Below, piece after piece: positions 56,149 to 64,000 of a stretch of 64,000 nucleotides of DNA. The translations under genes and the position numbers were made by a program. The notes under the pieces are model-generated. The model ran no database searches and was not told where the DNA came from. It saw only the letters and a program-made list of their open reading frames with translations. Within the stretch, counting starts at the first letter, position 1; each line of letters starts with the position of its first letter. This DNA comes from an uncultured Thalassotalea sp. (lineage in GTDB: Bacteria > Pseudomonadota > Gammaproteobacteria > Enterobacterales > Alteromonadaceae): assembly GCA_947492575.1 (NCBI GenBank), contig CANLNK010000005.1, positions 186,001 through 250,000 of the forward strand, written 5' to 3'.

Positions 56149-58698
56149 ATGTATAAATTAACTACTATTGCCTCATTAATATCGCTTTCGATTGCTTTGT
56201 CAGCATGTACTCAGCAAAAATCAGTGGAGGAAAGCGTTGCTGATGCAAAAGTCTCTATGGCAGAAAGAGATTTTAATACTGCAGTAATTGAATTAAAAAA
56301 TGCAGTCTCTCTAGAGCCAAATAACCCAGAATACAGGCTATTACTTGCAACGAGTTATATTGAACAAGGTAATTACGAAACAGCGGAAAAAGAGCTTAAA
56401 CGCGCAATTCGACTAGGTGTCACTAGTAATGTTGTTACCAAGTTAAGTTTAACGAAGCTGAAACTAGGAAAGTATGACGAGGTTTTTACGTTATTAGAAA
56501 ATAACAACAGCGTTGGCGACGGTGAATATATGCTTTTGCTAGTCCATGCGGGGATTGCTTCAATTCAAACGGACAACATTGAGCAAGGGCAAGACTTTTT
56601 TAGTCAGGCTATTTCACTTAACGAACAAGACATTTATGGCCAAATGGCAAAAGCTTACTTGGCACAAACAAAAAGTAACTACCAAGAAGCGTTAGAGGTT
56701 GTCGAGCTAGTGCTAACAAGCTTTCCTGAAAACGATGAAGCCTTGTTGCTTAAGGGCAACCTACAATATGGCATAGAAGAATATGTTCAAGCAGCGGAAA
56801 CATTTTCAAAATATTTAGAGCGAAAGCCTCAAGAATTTTATGTTAAATATTTTCAAGTAAACAGTTTGTTGAAAGCTGGTTCGTATGATGACGCTGAAAA
56901 GCACGTAAACTGGTTGCTTTCTAATCTAAACAACGCGCCCCTGGCAGAGCAATACAAAGCACAAATTGAGTTTAAAAAAGGAAACTACAGGGAAGCGAAA
57001 CAGTTTGCTGAAAAAGCAGCCCAGGCGAGTAGTCAACTGTTGGTAGCTAAAATGATCGCAGGTCTTAGTTCTTATCAGCTTAAAGATATTGAACAAGCAT
57101 ACGCCCATTTGAGACCATTAGAGCAATATGTCAGCAACAGCCACCCAGTAAAGCGTGTGCTTGCAGTGGTTATGCTTGAACTAGGTTACACCGACGAAGC
57201 AGTTTCGACATTAAATGATTTATCAGAGACAAGCGTTGATTTTTTACAAATCGCGAGTAATGAACTGATGATCCGAGGCAACGTTCCATCAGCACTTAGC
57301 ATTTTAGATAAAGCTGAGCAGCTAGCGCCAAACAACGCAAAAATTAAAGCGCAAAGAGGCTTGTTAATGCTTAGAGAAGGCGATGAAGCAGGTATTCAAT
57401 CACTAGAGCAAGCTGTTGAATTAGATGCATCGTTAGACGATGTTGAAACAGCATTGGCGTTAGAGTATTTGGCTCAAGATAAAGATGACAAAGCTAAAGC
57501 AATTGCTGAAAAACGCATTGCTTCTGACGACTCAAAAATAGCAGGCTTATTGCTTCAGGGTATTTATTACTCCAAGCAGAAAATGCATGATCAAGCTAAA
57601 GAGATATTTGAACAGATAATTGAATTAGATAGCAACAACTTGGCAGCGTTATACAATCTTGCCGTTTATGCAAAGAATGATAAGGAAATAACAAAAGCGA
57701 TTGAATACTCACAGATGCTTATAGAAAAATCGCCTAACCATAAAAATGCATTAGCTCTTTTAATTAGTCTACGTAAGGAAAATGGAACTATTAAGGCGGC
57801 AATTGATAAGTTAGATAAAATCGCAGAGCAAAATGCTTACCCTAGCTTCACAACCTTAGCATTAGCTTCAGCATATCGAATAAACAACGAAACTGATAAA
57901 GCTATTAAATTATTAGAGTATCAAATTTCTAGTAATAACAATGCTGTAGCAATGTATAGTCTGTTATTAGGAGATAGCTACTTAGCTTTATCTAAATTGA
58001 AGGAAGCTAAAGCTGCGTATCAGCATGGACTTTCGTTATTCAAAAACGATTATTTATTAATGCTTCGTGAAATAGCGATATATGAAATAGAAGAAAACTA
58101 TCAAGTTGCTGCAGAGAAAATTTATCAAGCGTTACAAGTATTCCCTAATTCAGAGCGTTTACTTGTTTTGCAGGCAACGATCGCTTTTTTTGCAAAGAAG
58201 TATGATATGGCACAAATATACTTGGAATCTATCAATGAAAATAAGGTTCAACATCACTATATTAGTACCTTAAATGGTCACTTTGCTTATCAAGAAAAAG
58301 ATTTTGATTCTGCAGTCGAGTACTACAGCTCTGCATATGAAAGTTTTCCTAGCAGAGTTAATACGTTAGCCTTAGCAAGGTCATTAAATGGTCAAGGTAA
58401 ACTATCTGAAGCGGCAAATCTTCTCGAAATATATCTTGAAAAAAATTTGGACCTGAATTTAAAGGTTTTACTCGCAGAGCTTTACAGTAAGTTTGATAGT
58501 GCTAAAGCAATTCTAACTTATAAAGATGTTTTGCTGGAAAAACCAGATAATGTTATTATTTTAAATAACTTAGCTTGGCAGTTATATCTTCAAGAGCAAT
58601 ATAATGAAGCATTAACTTATGCTGAAATGGCAATAGCATTGCAAGGAAATAGCGAAGCAATTCAGGATACGTACTTGAAGATAAAAGCCAAGTTATAG
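56149..58698 (+). CDS. Second PrsT-like TPR lipoprotein
   Basis: 849 residues. Lipoprotein signal (MYKLTTIASLISLSIALSAC) then about 18-20 TPR repeats (VSMAERDFNTAVIELKNAVSLEPNN is repeat 1). It starts 12 bases after prsT and shows the same repeat plan, including a similar N-terminal module, so it is a tandem duplicate that diverged; it is more AT-rich and its repeats less regular. Probably interacts with the same envelope machinery. Confidence 0.86.
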   Translation: MYKLTTIASLISLSIALSACTQQKSVEESVADAKVSMAERDFNTAVIELKNAVSLEPNNPEYRLLLATSYIEQGNYETAEKELKRAIRLGVTSNVVTKLSLTKLKLGKYDEVFTLLENNNSVGDGEYMLLLVHAGIASIQTDNIEQGQDFFSQAISLNEQDIYGQMAKAYLAQTKSNYQEALEVVELVLTSFPENDEALLLKGNLQYGIEEYVQAAETFSKYLERKPQEFYVKYFQVNSLLKAGSYDDAEKHVNWLLSNLNNAPLAEQYKAQIEFKKGNYREAKQFAEKAAQASSQLLVAKMIAGLSSYQLKDIEQAYAHLRPLEQYVSNSHPVKRVLAVVMLELGYTDEAVSTLNDLSETSVDFLQIASNELMIRGNVPSALSILDKAEQLAPNNAKIKAQRGLLMLREGDEAGIQSLEQAVELDASLDDVETALALEYLAQDKDDKAKAIAEKRIASDDSKIAGLLLQGIYYSKQKMHDQAKEIFEQIIELDSNNLAALYNLAVYAKNDKEITKAIEYSQMLIEKSPNHKNALALLISLRKENGTIKAAIDKLDKIAEQNAYPSFTTLALASAYRINNETDKAIKLLEYQISSNNNAVAMYSLLLGDSYLALSKLKEAKAAYQHGLSLFKNDYLLMLREIAIYEIEENYQVAAEKIYQALQVFPNSERLLVLQATIAFFAKKYDMAQIYLESINENKVQHHYISTLNGHFAYQEKDFDSAVEYYSSAYESFPSRVNTLALARSLNGQGKLSEAANLLEIYLEKNLDLNLKVLLAELYSKFDSAKAILTYKDVLLEKPDNVIILNNLAWQLYLQEQYNEALTYAEMAIALQGNSEAIQDTYLKIKAKL

Positions 58699-59324
58699 CC
58701 GTTTTCAGTTTCCCATTTGTCCTTCTTTTGGGAGCCAACTCAAATCTTATTGAGAGTTCTTTTTTACCAAGTACCTAAAGGCTTAAAAAAGGCTCTCAAT
58801 TATCTTCCATTACCAGTTGAATACTGCGTCATAGCTTTGCTATTTTATCTACTAATAATGTGCATGCCAGCACTCATTTGGGAACATATTCTGTTGGTTA
58901 ATTGGAGCCCTGCTGTTTGATATGCTAATTCATATAGTAAGTTTTAATACCTAATTGTTAATAAGGCATTAAAGTCGGCAGATTTAAAAGAACCATCGAC
59001 CAAAACATATGTGTGTAGTGGTTCTGTATTTCCTTAGGTGTTTATTTAAGTTTGGAGGTATTACTTTCGGTATATTCAACATGTAGGGTGGATTAGCATG
59101 GTACTAATTAAGAGAAAACAGTTGATTATGGAGAAGAGCCGTATAGCTAAAACGCTTATGGGTTTCAATTTATAAGGGTAATTTGCCTAAATCGGTATTC
59201 ATATTATGTATGAATAGTAGCGTCTTAATATGTCGGCTTACCTCTTTACCGTATCTATAAAAAAAAGCCAGTGAATAAATTACTGGCTTTATTTCAATGT
59301 AAATAAACTATGCTTATTTAGCCA
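58699..59324. other. Intergenic stretch between the PrsT paralogue and the PEP-CTERM gene
   Basis: Apart from the terminator at 59264-59290 I found no supported gene or repeat in these 626 AT-rich bases. A 67-codon hydrophobic frame with a TTG start (58717-58920) is unlikely to be real. Confidence 0.4.
59264..59290 (-). terminator. Terminator after the PEP-CTERM gene
   Basis: Stem AAAGCCAGT/ACTGGCTTT (59264-59272 with 59282-59290, 9-base loop) followed on the minus strand by a T-run. Confidence 0.88.
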
Positions 59325-60101
59325 CTATGCTTTTCGGCGAGCAGCAAAACCTAGTAATCCAAGAGCTAATAATGCAATTGATGCAGGCTCTGGGATAGAA
59401 TCACCTTTCAATTGAAAACCACCCTCAAGTAAAGGTAGGTTATTAACTGGTAAAAATTGAGAGTTCAACACAAAGTCCGTGCCGTAATTCTGTGTGTCAG
59501 TATCAAAGTTAAAAGCTGCTACACCGCCAACTACTTCTAACAATGCACTACCTTCACCCGTTTCACCACCTGTACCGATTTCGTCTGCACTACCATCTAA
59601 CTCTGCGCCGGTAAGCGGGTTTAAGAAGCCTTCTAACTCAAGCCAAGACAATTGAGTTTCACTCATTGCGATTAAGTCATCTAACGTATCAAGACCTGCG
59701 AAATCGCTCGCTTGACCAACCCAAAATGTAGCCATTAAATTTTCGAATTTAAAGTCAACACCGTCAGCTGTTGTCGTAGATGACAAAAAGTCCATACTGA
59801 AAGTCATAGTTAGCATACAACCTGCACATAGGAAGTCGTCTCTACCATTGATTTCATCAACTGTACCCCAGCCGACAACAAATGGCTCGATAACACCATC
59901 TCCATCGACGTCTGAACCAAGCTCTACTACACTCTCGAATAGTTCACCGTCCATGCCATAATCATCTTCAGTACCTAATGCAAAGCTGAATGTTTCATCG
60001 GGATCCCAAGTAATACCACCCACTTGTATATCACCCGCATTAGCAGAAATTGAGAAGCCCAATGTAGCTAAGCCAATCACTAGTCCTTTCTTAATATTCA
60101 T
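59325..60101 (-). CDS. PEP-CTERM sorting domain protein
   Basis: 258 residues from ATG 60101, which has TTGGAGAG seven bases upstream; the longer frame starts at 60119. Sec signal (MNIKKGLVIGLATLG..ANA), an acidic extracellular domain rich in Asp/Gly with SSTT and a short CxxC (LCAGCML), and a C-terminal PEP-CTERM tail: S-I-P-E-P, hydrophobic helix LALLALGLLGFAA, then RRK at the end. Exosortase cuts at the PEP motif and removes the helix. The exact role is unknown; such proteins usually attach to exopolysaccharide or matrix. A sigma-54 promoter lies upstream. Confidence 0.95.
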   Translation of the reverse strand: MNIKKGLVIGLATLGFSISANAGDIQVGGITWDPDETFSFALGTEDDYGMDGELFESVVELGSDVDGDGVIEPFVVGWGTVDEINGRDDFLCAGCMLTMTFSMDFLSSTTTADGVDFKFENLMATFWVGQASDFAGLDTLDDLIAMSETQLSWLELEGFLNPLTGAELDGSADEIGTGGETGEGSALLEVVGGVAAFNFDTDTQNYGTDFVLNSQFLPVNNLPLLEGGFQLKGDSIPEPASIALLALGLLGFAARRKA

Positions 60102-60161
60102 TTTAACTCTCCAAAGCAAAAATAATAATTTTTTACGCCAATTGTTTGTGAGATCTATTTA

Positions 60162-60177
60162 TGCAGAGGATGTGCCA
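60162..60177 (-). promoter_or_regulatory. Sigma-54 (-24/-12) promoter of the PEP-CTERM gene
   Basis: On the minus strand TGGCACA-TCCT-CTGCA matches the consensus TGGCACG-N4-TTGCA with only one or two changes and with exact 10-base GG to GC spacing. It lies about 60 bases before the start codon. PrsR, encoded 10 kb away, is a sigma-54 activator and the likely partner. Confidence 0.82.
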
Positions 60178-60295
60178 ATGTTTTTATGAAGTCGTTACAT
60201 GTTGAATTTATTGGATAAATTGATGGGTGTTATAAATTTCAGCATAGTTTTTTTGGGGCGTTGTAAACTTTTCTGACACTAAATGTAGCAACGGC

Positions 60296-61351
60296 TTAGT
60301 AAGCCTTATTAAAACTTTCTGCTTGCCTTCTATGAGTTCTCGCTGTTACTGGCTTGTTATACCCCAGTCGCAAAAACATCAAACCATATTTGTTATTGTT
60401 TACCAACCCCCTCATTTCGTCAGCAATAGTCTTGAGTGTGGGTTTAAATTCTGGTTCGTTATCGATATAGCCGAGAGAAAAAATTCCTGGGGCAGCATAT
60501 GGTTGCACCGCTATGCCTAGTTCTGAGCATTTAAGCCAAAAACGCTGTAAGGCTCTACCACCATTTATGACACTCTCTCTAGAATTGTCTTCTATCGTTA
60601 TAAGTGCTAGTGAAGGCGAAAACATGATGGGTAATTTAACAGATCTAATCCCCAGCATTTTGTATGCACCTAATTTGTTGAAAAAGCTCATAACTGACCA
60701 CTTTTTCATTTGCTTAAAAATAGGTTGCGCCGGTTTTTCTATTGCTAACACTTCGATAGGCATACCCTCTTTACTCTCAGGGTTACCGAAGTGGACAGTA
60801 GAAAACAACTCTTCATGAAGGATTTTGCTTTTAAAGCGAATACTTTCTGCTCTTTGTATTAAGGGAAGTGCAGATTTCTTTTCTGTTTTTGAACAAAACC
60901 ATTGAACACCAGCATTATGGCAAGAAGCTGAAACCGTTAATAAAGATCTTGTATCTTCCGACAACTCTCCTTTGAAAGGAAAGCGCCTGTCAGTCGTTCT
61001 TTTGTGTACCTCACCAGCTAATGAGATGTCCTCTTCATTTGGTTCCTCGTTCTCACTTTGCATAAATGCAATATCGCAAACATGGTAATCATCATTTGAT
61101 GGGAGTAATAGCTCTTGCGTCTCTAAGCCGTTTGATTTCGCTGTTATCACCACATTTTCGATTACTGCACCCAGTGCAATATCTGAAAGAACAAAGCGAT
61201 TATCTGACGCTTTCCCAGAGCGAGATTTATCTATATAAAGTGAAAGCGTCGTCTCATCGAACCATTCATACAGAAACGGTTGGCTGTTATCTGCCGAGGG
61301 AGCCTGAATTGCCGCCTCGATCATTTTCTTTTTCAGTTGCTCTTCAATCAC
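60296..61351 (-). CDS. Nitroreductase-like flavoprotein
   Basis: 351 residues from a GTG start 2 bases after the ThiF stop. Nitroreductase fold marks are IQAPSADNSQPF near residue 15-27 (FMN phosphate loop) and a C-terminal GRALQRFWLKCSELGIAVQP (helix) and GLMFLRLGYNKPV. The long insert between them (about 120-260) is not typical of NfsA/NfsB. In RiPP azoline clusters such FMN enzymes oxidise rings made by an E1-like protein, and here a ThiF-like E1 protein is the immediate neighbour. The true reaction is unknown. Confidence 0.8.
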   Translation of the reverse strand: MIEEQLKKKMIEAAIQAPSADNSQPFLYEWFDETTLSLYIDKSRSGKASDNRFVLSDIALGAVIENVVITAKSNGLETQELLLPSNDDYHVCDIAFMQSENEEPNEEDISLAGEVHKRTTDRRFPFKGELSEDTRSLLTVSASCHNAGVQWFCSKTEKKSALPLIQRAESIRFKSKILHEELFSTVHFGNPESKEGMPIEVLAIEKPAQPIFKQMKKWSVMSFFNKLGAYKMLGIRSVKLPIMFSPSLALITIEDNSRESVINGGRALQRFWLKCSELGIAVQPYAAPGIFSLGYIDNEPEFKPTLKTIADEMRGLVNNNKYGLMFLRLGYNKPVTARTHRRQAESFNKAY

Positions 61352-61353
61352 CT

Positions 61354-62214
61354 TTATATACCCATTTTACTTTTCGCTATTTTGAAGGCTACCTTCTGTA
61401 AAAGGTTACCATTACCTCCGGGTCGCCAAGTTTTCTTAAACTTGTTCTGAAAAGCATCGAAATGCAATCCCCAAGGTACATTAAGCACATCGCCGCGGTT
61501 CAATAAAATCTTTAATACTTGTGCGCCAGCGACACCTGCAGCTAACTTACACCCCATTGGCATAGATGGGCCTTTTTTGTTTGCAAGGTCGAGCTTCGTC
61601 GGATCAACTAAATATGCAGATTGCAGTGCCGCAGGGGTAAGACCGAGGAAGAATTTTAAATATTGTTCATTTTCAGTATGCCCTTCAAACTGAAAGTACT
61701 CTTCAAAGGTCATCTTTCCAGGCAGGAAATTTAAATAAGCCGTCCCCATGCCTATCGGCGCAGCCGTAGTCGCGGGAATTCCTTTTTCGCTACAAAGCCT
61801 AAATACACGTCTACGAGCTTCCAGCGCAAAAAAATCTAGAGAATCGACGTAACAGTCAACGTCTTTTAGAAAGTCATCTGTGTTGTCGGCATTTATACCG
61901 TCAGGGAATGTTGTAATTTCTAATTCTGGATTAATGGCTAATGCCATATCAACCATAGTGTCGAGCTTTTTATGATTGTAGGTGTTTACGTTTGCACCAG
62001 CCTGACGATTGGTGTTCTCACAGCCAAATTCATCGAAATCAGATAAATTAAATTTGGTAATGCCGAGTCGAACTAAGGTAATTAAGTGCTCTCCGCCCAC
62101 ACCGCCTAAACCTGCAATTGCGATACGCTTGCGCTTTAATACTTGCTGTTCAGCGTCTGTTACCCAGCCAATATTGCGAGAAAAGGCTAAATCGTAATTA
62201 AACAATTCACTCAT
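61354..62214 (-). CDS. ThiF/MoeB/HesA-family adenylyltransferase
   Basis: 286 residues. Rossmann nucleotide-binding GLGGVGGEHLITLVRLGI, the E1 hallmark NTNRQAG with Arg and a later aspartate (VDCYVDSLDFF) form the ATP-binding and adenylation site. No zinc CxxC pairs are visible, unlike MoeB/ThiF, and no obvious catalytic Cys, so it may only adenylate a carboxylate. It runs directly into the nitroreductase gene and follows the acyltransferase gene by 16 bases; all three are probably one operon. Confidence 0.85.
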   Translation of the reverse strand: MSELFNYDLAFSRNIGWVTDAEQQVLKRKRIAIAGLGGVGGEHLITLVRLGITKFNLSDFDEFGCENTNRQAGANVNTYNHKKLDTMVDMALAINPELEITTFPDGINADNTDDFLKDVDCYVDSLDFFALEARRRVFRLCSEKGIPATTAAPIGMGTAYLNFLPGKMTFEEYFQFEGHTENEQYLKFFLGLTPAALQSAYLVDPTKLDLANKKGPSMPMGCKLAAGVAGAQVLKILLNRGDVLNVPWGLHFDAFQNKFKKTWRPGGNGNLLQKVAFKIAKSKMGI

Positions 62215-62229
62215 AATGTGTTAGTCCGA

Positions 62230-63000
62230 CTATTTATCTTTTGGGTTAGTAAATGGCACGAGGCTTAATTGATCCATTAAGTCGTTATAAATTATTTTAT
62301 AAAGCTCAAGTATCTCGGGTGTTAAATCTGAGTTGAAACCGGCGCGCCTTAGATAAAACATCGCTCGAATACCGTGGTAATCCATTTCGTCACCACATTG
62401 TTCAAATGGTAAGCCAAAGCGCGTTAGCCTTCTATTTAAACGCGGCTCCATCATAACGAACATCCCAGTATGATTACATATATCGGCTAACGCTACAGCC
62501 GCAAGGTAGAGGCCCATAGCGATATTGGGGAAATTTCTTCGCTCGTCTTCTGAATAGATAGTTTCTGGATTAACGCTATTTAACACGAAAGGTCTGTTCT
62601 TCTCTTTCTCACGACGTCTAAACGTTGATAACACCGCAAGACGGGAAATTTCACCAAAGCTACCGCGAGCAAGTTCTGTTGAGTCGATAACATCCTTTCT
62701 CGCACTTTCTAGACAGTGAGCCTCAAAAGGGAGGGGTAAGTGCTGATTGTCTGCGGGAGGGATAACTAGCCTCACACAGCCGGCAAAAACGCCAGTGCGC
62801 TTATGCTCCAATAAACAGTGAAAGGCGTAATCGTCGCACTCATCTGTTTCCATCTCGGTTTCATTTAGCGGTTCCCAGCCAAGTTCAGCAGCATAAACGC
62901 CATATCGAATTCGAAACGCTTCTTGTCGAAGCGTTTTAGTATCGGCGAATCTTATTTGAAAGTACTGGGCAAAATTACTTGCGATAGAATAGGCAGTCAT
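62230..63000 (-). CDS. PEP-CTERM/exosortase-associated acyltransferase (long-chain N-acyl amino acid synthase)
   Basis: 256 residues. The GNAT-related fold of autoinducer synthase-like acyltransferases is seen in RYGVYAAELGWEP (Arg-Tyr near the N-terminus), GCVRLVIP, EISRLAVLSTFRRR and a long C-terminal helical part with GMFVMMEPRLNRRL. Craig, Cherry and Brady (2011) tied these acyltransferases to PEP-CTERM loci and showed that relatives make long-chain N-acyl amino acids. The acyl donor is probably an acyl-ACP. Amino acid specificity is unknown. Confidence 0.9.
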   Translation of the reverse strand: MTAYSIASNFAQYFQIRFADTKTLRQEAFRIRYGVYAAELGWEPLNETEMETDECDDYAFHCLLEHKRTGVFAGCVRLVIPPADNQHLPLPFEAHCLESARKDVIDSTELARGSFGEISRLAVLSTFRRREKEKNRPFVLNSVNPETIYSEDERRNFPNIAMGLYLAAVALADICNHTGMFVMMEPRLNRRLTRFGLPFEQCGDEMDYHGIRAMFYLRRAGFNSDLTPEILELYKIIYNDLMDQLSLVPFTNPKDK

Positions 63001-63232
63001 GCGTTATCCATTATTTGCATAAGTTCAGGGACATCAATTTTGAACATAATCATATTTTAACTATAACAACTTATTACGATTTTTCATCAAAATAAGTTCA
63101 TCTGTATTAAAAAATTGCTCGGCCTTAACTTTTTGAATTTATGAACAATAATTTTTCTTTTTAAATTTTTAGTTACCGTTGTTTATTGAGTGAATATTCG
63201 ACTGTCAATTCAACACTCGTTAGCACAATTAT

Positions 63233-64000
63233 CTAGGTGTTTACTGTTTGTTTACCGATATTTTCTGAGGGATTTGAAGTCGCTGCCATTGATTCTGTCT
63301 CTTGTTTTATATTGACGCCAGTTTTTATAGGGATTACTTCTAAGGCCGTGTTATAGCCTACATCGAAGAGCCGTTGTTTCTGTTCATTCGTCATGTTGAA
63401 ATCTACTGCTGATGTATCGCCGGTATTGATAATTATTGTGTTGTGCCAGAAAGCCTCGTTGATATATTCGCGAGATATCGTGGTCATAAATGTGCGAATA
63501 AGCAGCGTAACGTAGTTAAATATGGGGAACATGCCGCTTACATTGAGGTCGTCGTATTCTTGCTCACCTCGTAAACGAAAGCATAGGACAGGTGTGCCTT
63601 GCAGATCCCAGTCTCGATGCAACGCATCTTCAGACAATATACTCCCATCTACCATGATACGCTTGCCAAAAGGCTTAAAACTAAAGACCAATGGGATCGA
63701 CATGGAGAACCGAACTGCCATGGAAACTTTCATGTCGGGTGTTCTTTGGGCATCGAAAATAACTGGCTTACCGCTCTTCACATCTGTTGCAACAACGTGG
63801 AGGTCTAGTGACATTTGTTCAAATGTTTTCCCTTCTAGCAGTTCGTCCACCCACTGTTCGAAAAGATCGCCAGAGCTTAGCCCCCCGTTGCGAACTAGCT
63901 TAAACAAAGAAAACTCTCTAAATCGACTAAACTCTGTCGATAATGCGATCTCCTTAATTTGGCCAAGCGACATTCCTGAGGCGTATAAGCTTGCCACAAT
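63233..64000 (-). CDS. Patatin-like phospholipase, N-terminus cut by window edge
   Basis: The frame is open to the right edge (first seen residues ASLYASGMSLGQIKE, the stretch that follows the GxSxG elbow in patatins). Visible are the MVDGSIL element (patatin D-G dyad aspartate), IPLVFSFKPFG, and VATDVKSGKPV. The nucleophile serine should lie just beyond position 64000. No signal peptide can be assessed. It lies 232 bases upstream of the acyltransferase start, on the same strand, and may be part of the same locus. Confidence 0.82.
   Translation of the reverse strand: MVASLYASGMSLGQIKEIALSTEFSRFREFSLFKLVRNGGLSSGDLFEQWVDELLEGKTFEQMSLDLHVVATDVKSGKPVIFDAQRTPDMKVSMAVRFSMSIPLVFSFKPFGKRIMVDGSILSEDALHRDWDLQGTPVLCFRLRGEQEYDDLNVSGMFPIFNYVTLLIRTFMTTISREYINEAFWHNTIIINTGDTSAVDFNMTNEQKQRLFDVGYNTALEVIPIKTGVNIKQETESMAATSNPSENIGKQTVNT

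Noticed and set aside
58717-58920. 67-codon hydrophobic plus-strand frame with TTG start after the PrsT paralogue
   Set aside because: No Shine-Dalgarno sequence, no recognised family and a composition like translated AT-rich DNA; it may be a decayed remnant but cannot be supported.

Overview
The window looks like a chromosomal segment of a marine gammaproteobacterium of the Alteromonadales, most likely a Colwellia/Thalassotalea-type organism. This is inferred from gene content (yihI-DUF2489-hemN and srkA-dsbA blocks, CcoG, HutFG, PEP-CTERM genes, moderate to low GC) and not from any database match. No phage, insertion sequence, CRISPR array or rRNA operon was seen. Two tRNA genes (His-GTG, Arg-CCG) are present.

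Layout. 0-4 kb: a left-truncated 2OG-Fe(II) oxygenase, a small secreted protein, a serine hydrolase and an AraC regulator. 4.2-8.4 kb: tRNA-His, DUF1285, then a minus-strand block hemN, DksA-like zinc finger, DUF2489, yihI, headed by a CsrB/CsrC-type regulatory RNA with about ten GGA motifs and a terminator. In E. coli, CsrC lies at the same place, upstream of yihI. 8.6-14.7 kb: patatin, secreted KatG divergent from oxyR, a VOC protein, purU. 15-21 kb: a chemotaxis receptor, a secreted peroxiredoxin-like protein, a META lipoprotein, then hutG-hutF behind a HutC-type palindrome. 20.8-28.4 kb: fdhD with a YdeP-type molybdoenzyme, ccoG-srkA-dsbA, and a TVP38 membrane protein. 28.4-39.7 kb: a beta-propeller/SHOCT membrane protein with a C10 tract in its coding sequence, a two-OB-fold SSB-like protein, a FabH paralogue, dapE, prolyl oligopeptidase, an OlsF-like double acyltransferase, an LpxH-like phosphatase and tRNA-Arg. 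39.9-43.9 kb: an RND efflux pair.

43.9-64 kb is the accessory region and the most interesting part. A minus-strand four-gene operon encodes a Tat-signal protein, a PqqD/RRE-like protein, an HprK-like kinase and a nucleotidyltransferase. It resembles the tailoring genes of phosphorylated lasso-peptide clusters but has no lasso cyclase or protease. Divergent from it runs a PEP-CTERM regulatory and polysaccharide operon: prsK, prsR, manC, manB and two tandem prsT-like TPR lipoproteins. A PEP-CTERM protein follows on the other strand, and its upstream region carries a near-consensus sigma-54 promoter, the expected target type for PrsR. A cluster of long-chain N-acyl amino acid synthase (exosortase-associated acyltransferase), ThiF-like adenylyltransferase and nitroreductase-like protein comes next, then a patatin cut by the right edge. 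No exosortase gene is in the window.

All functional names come from motif and family recognition by eye; no search was run.
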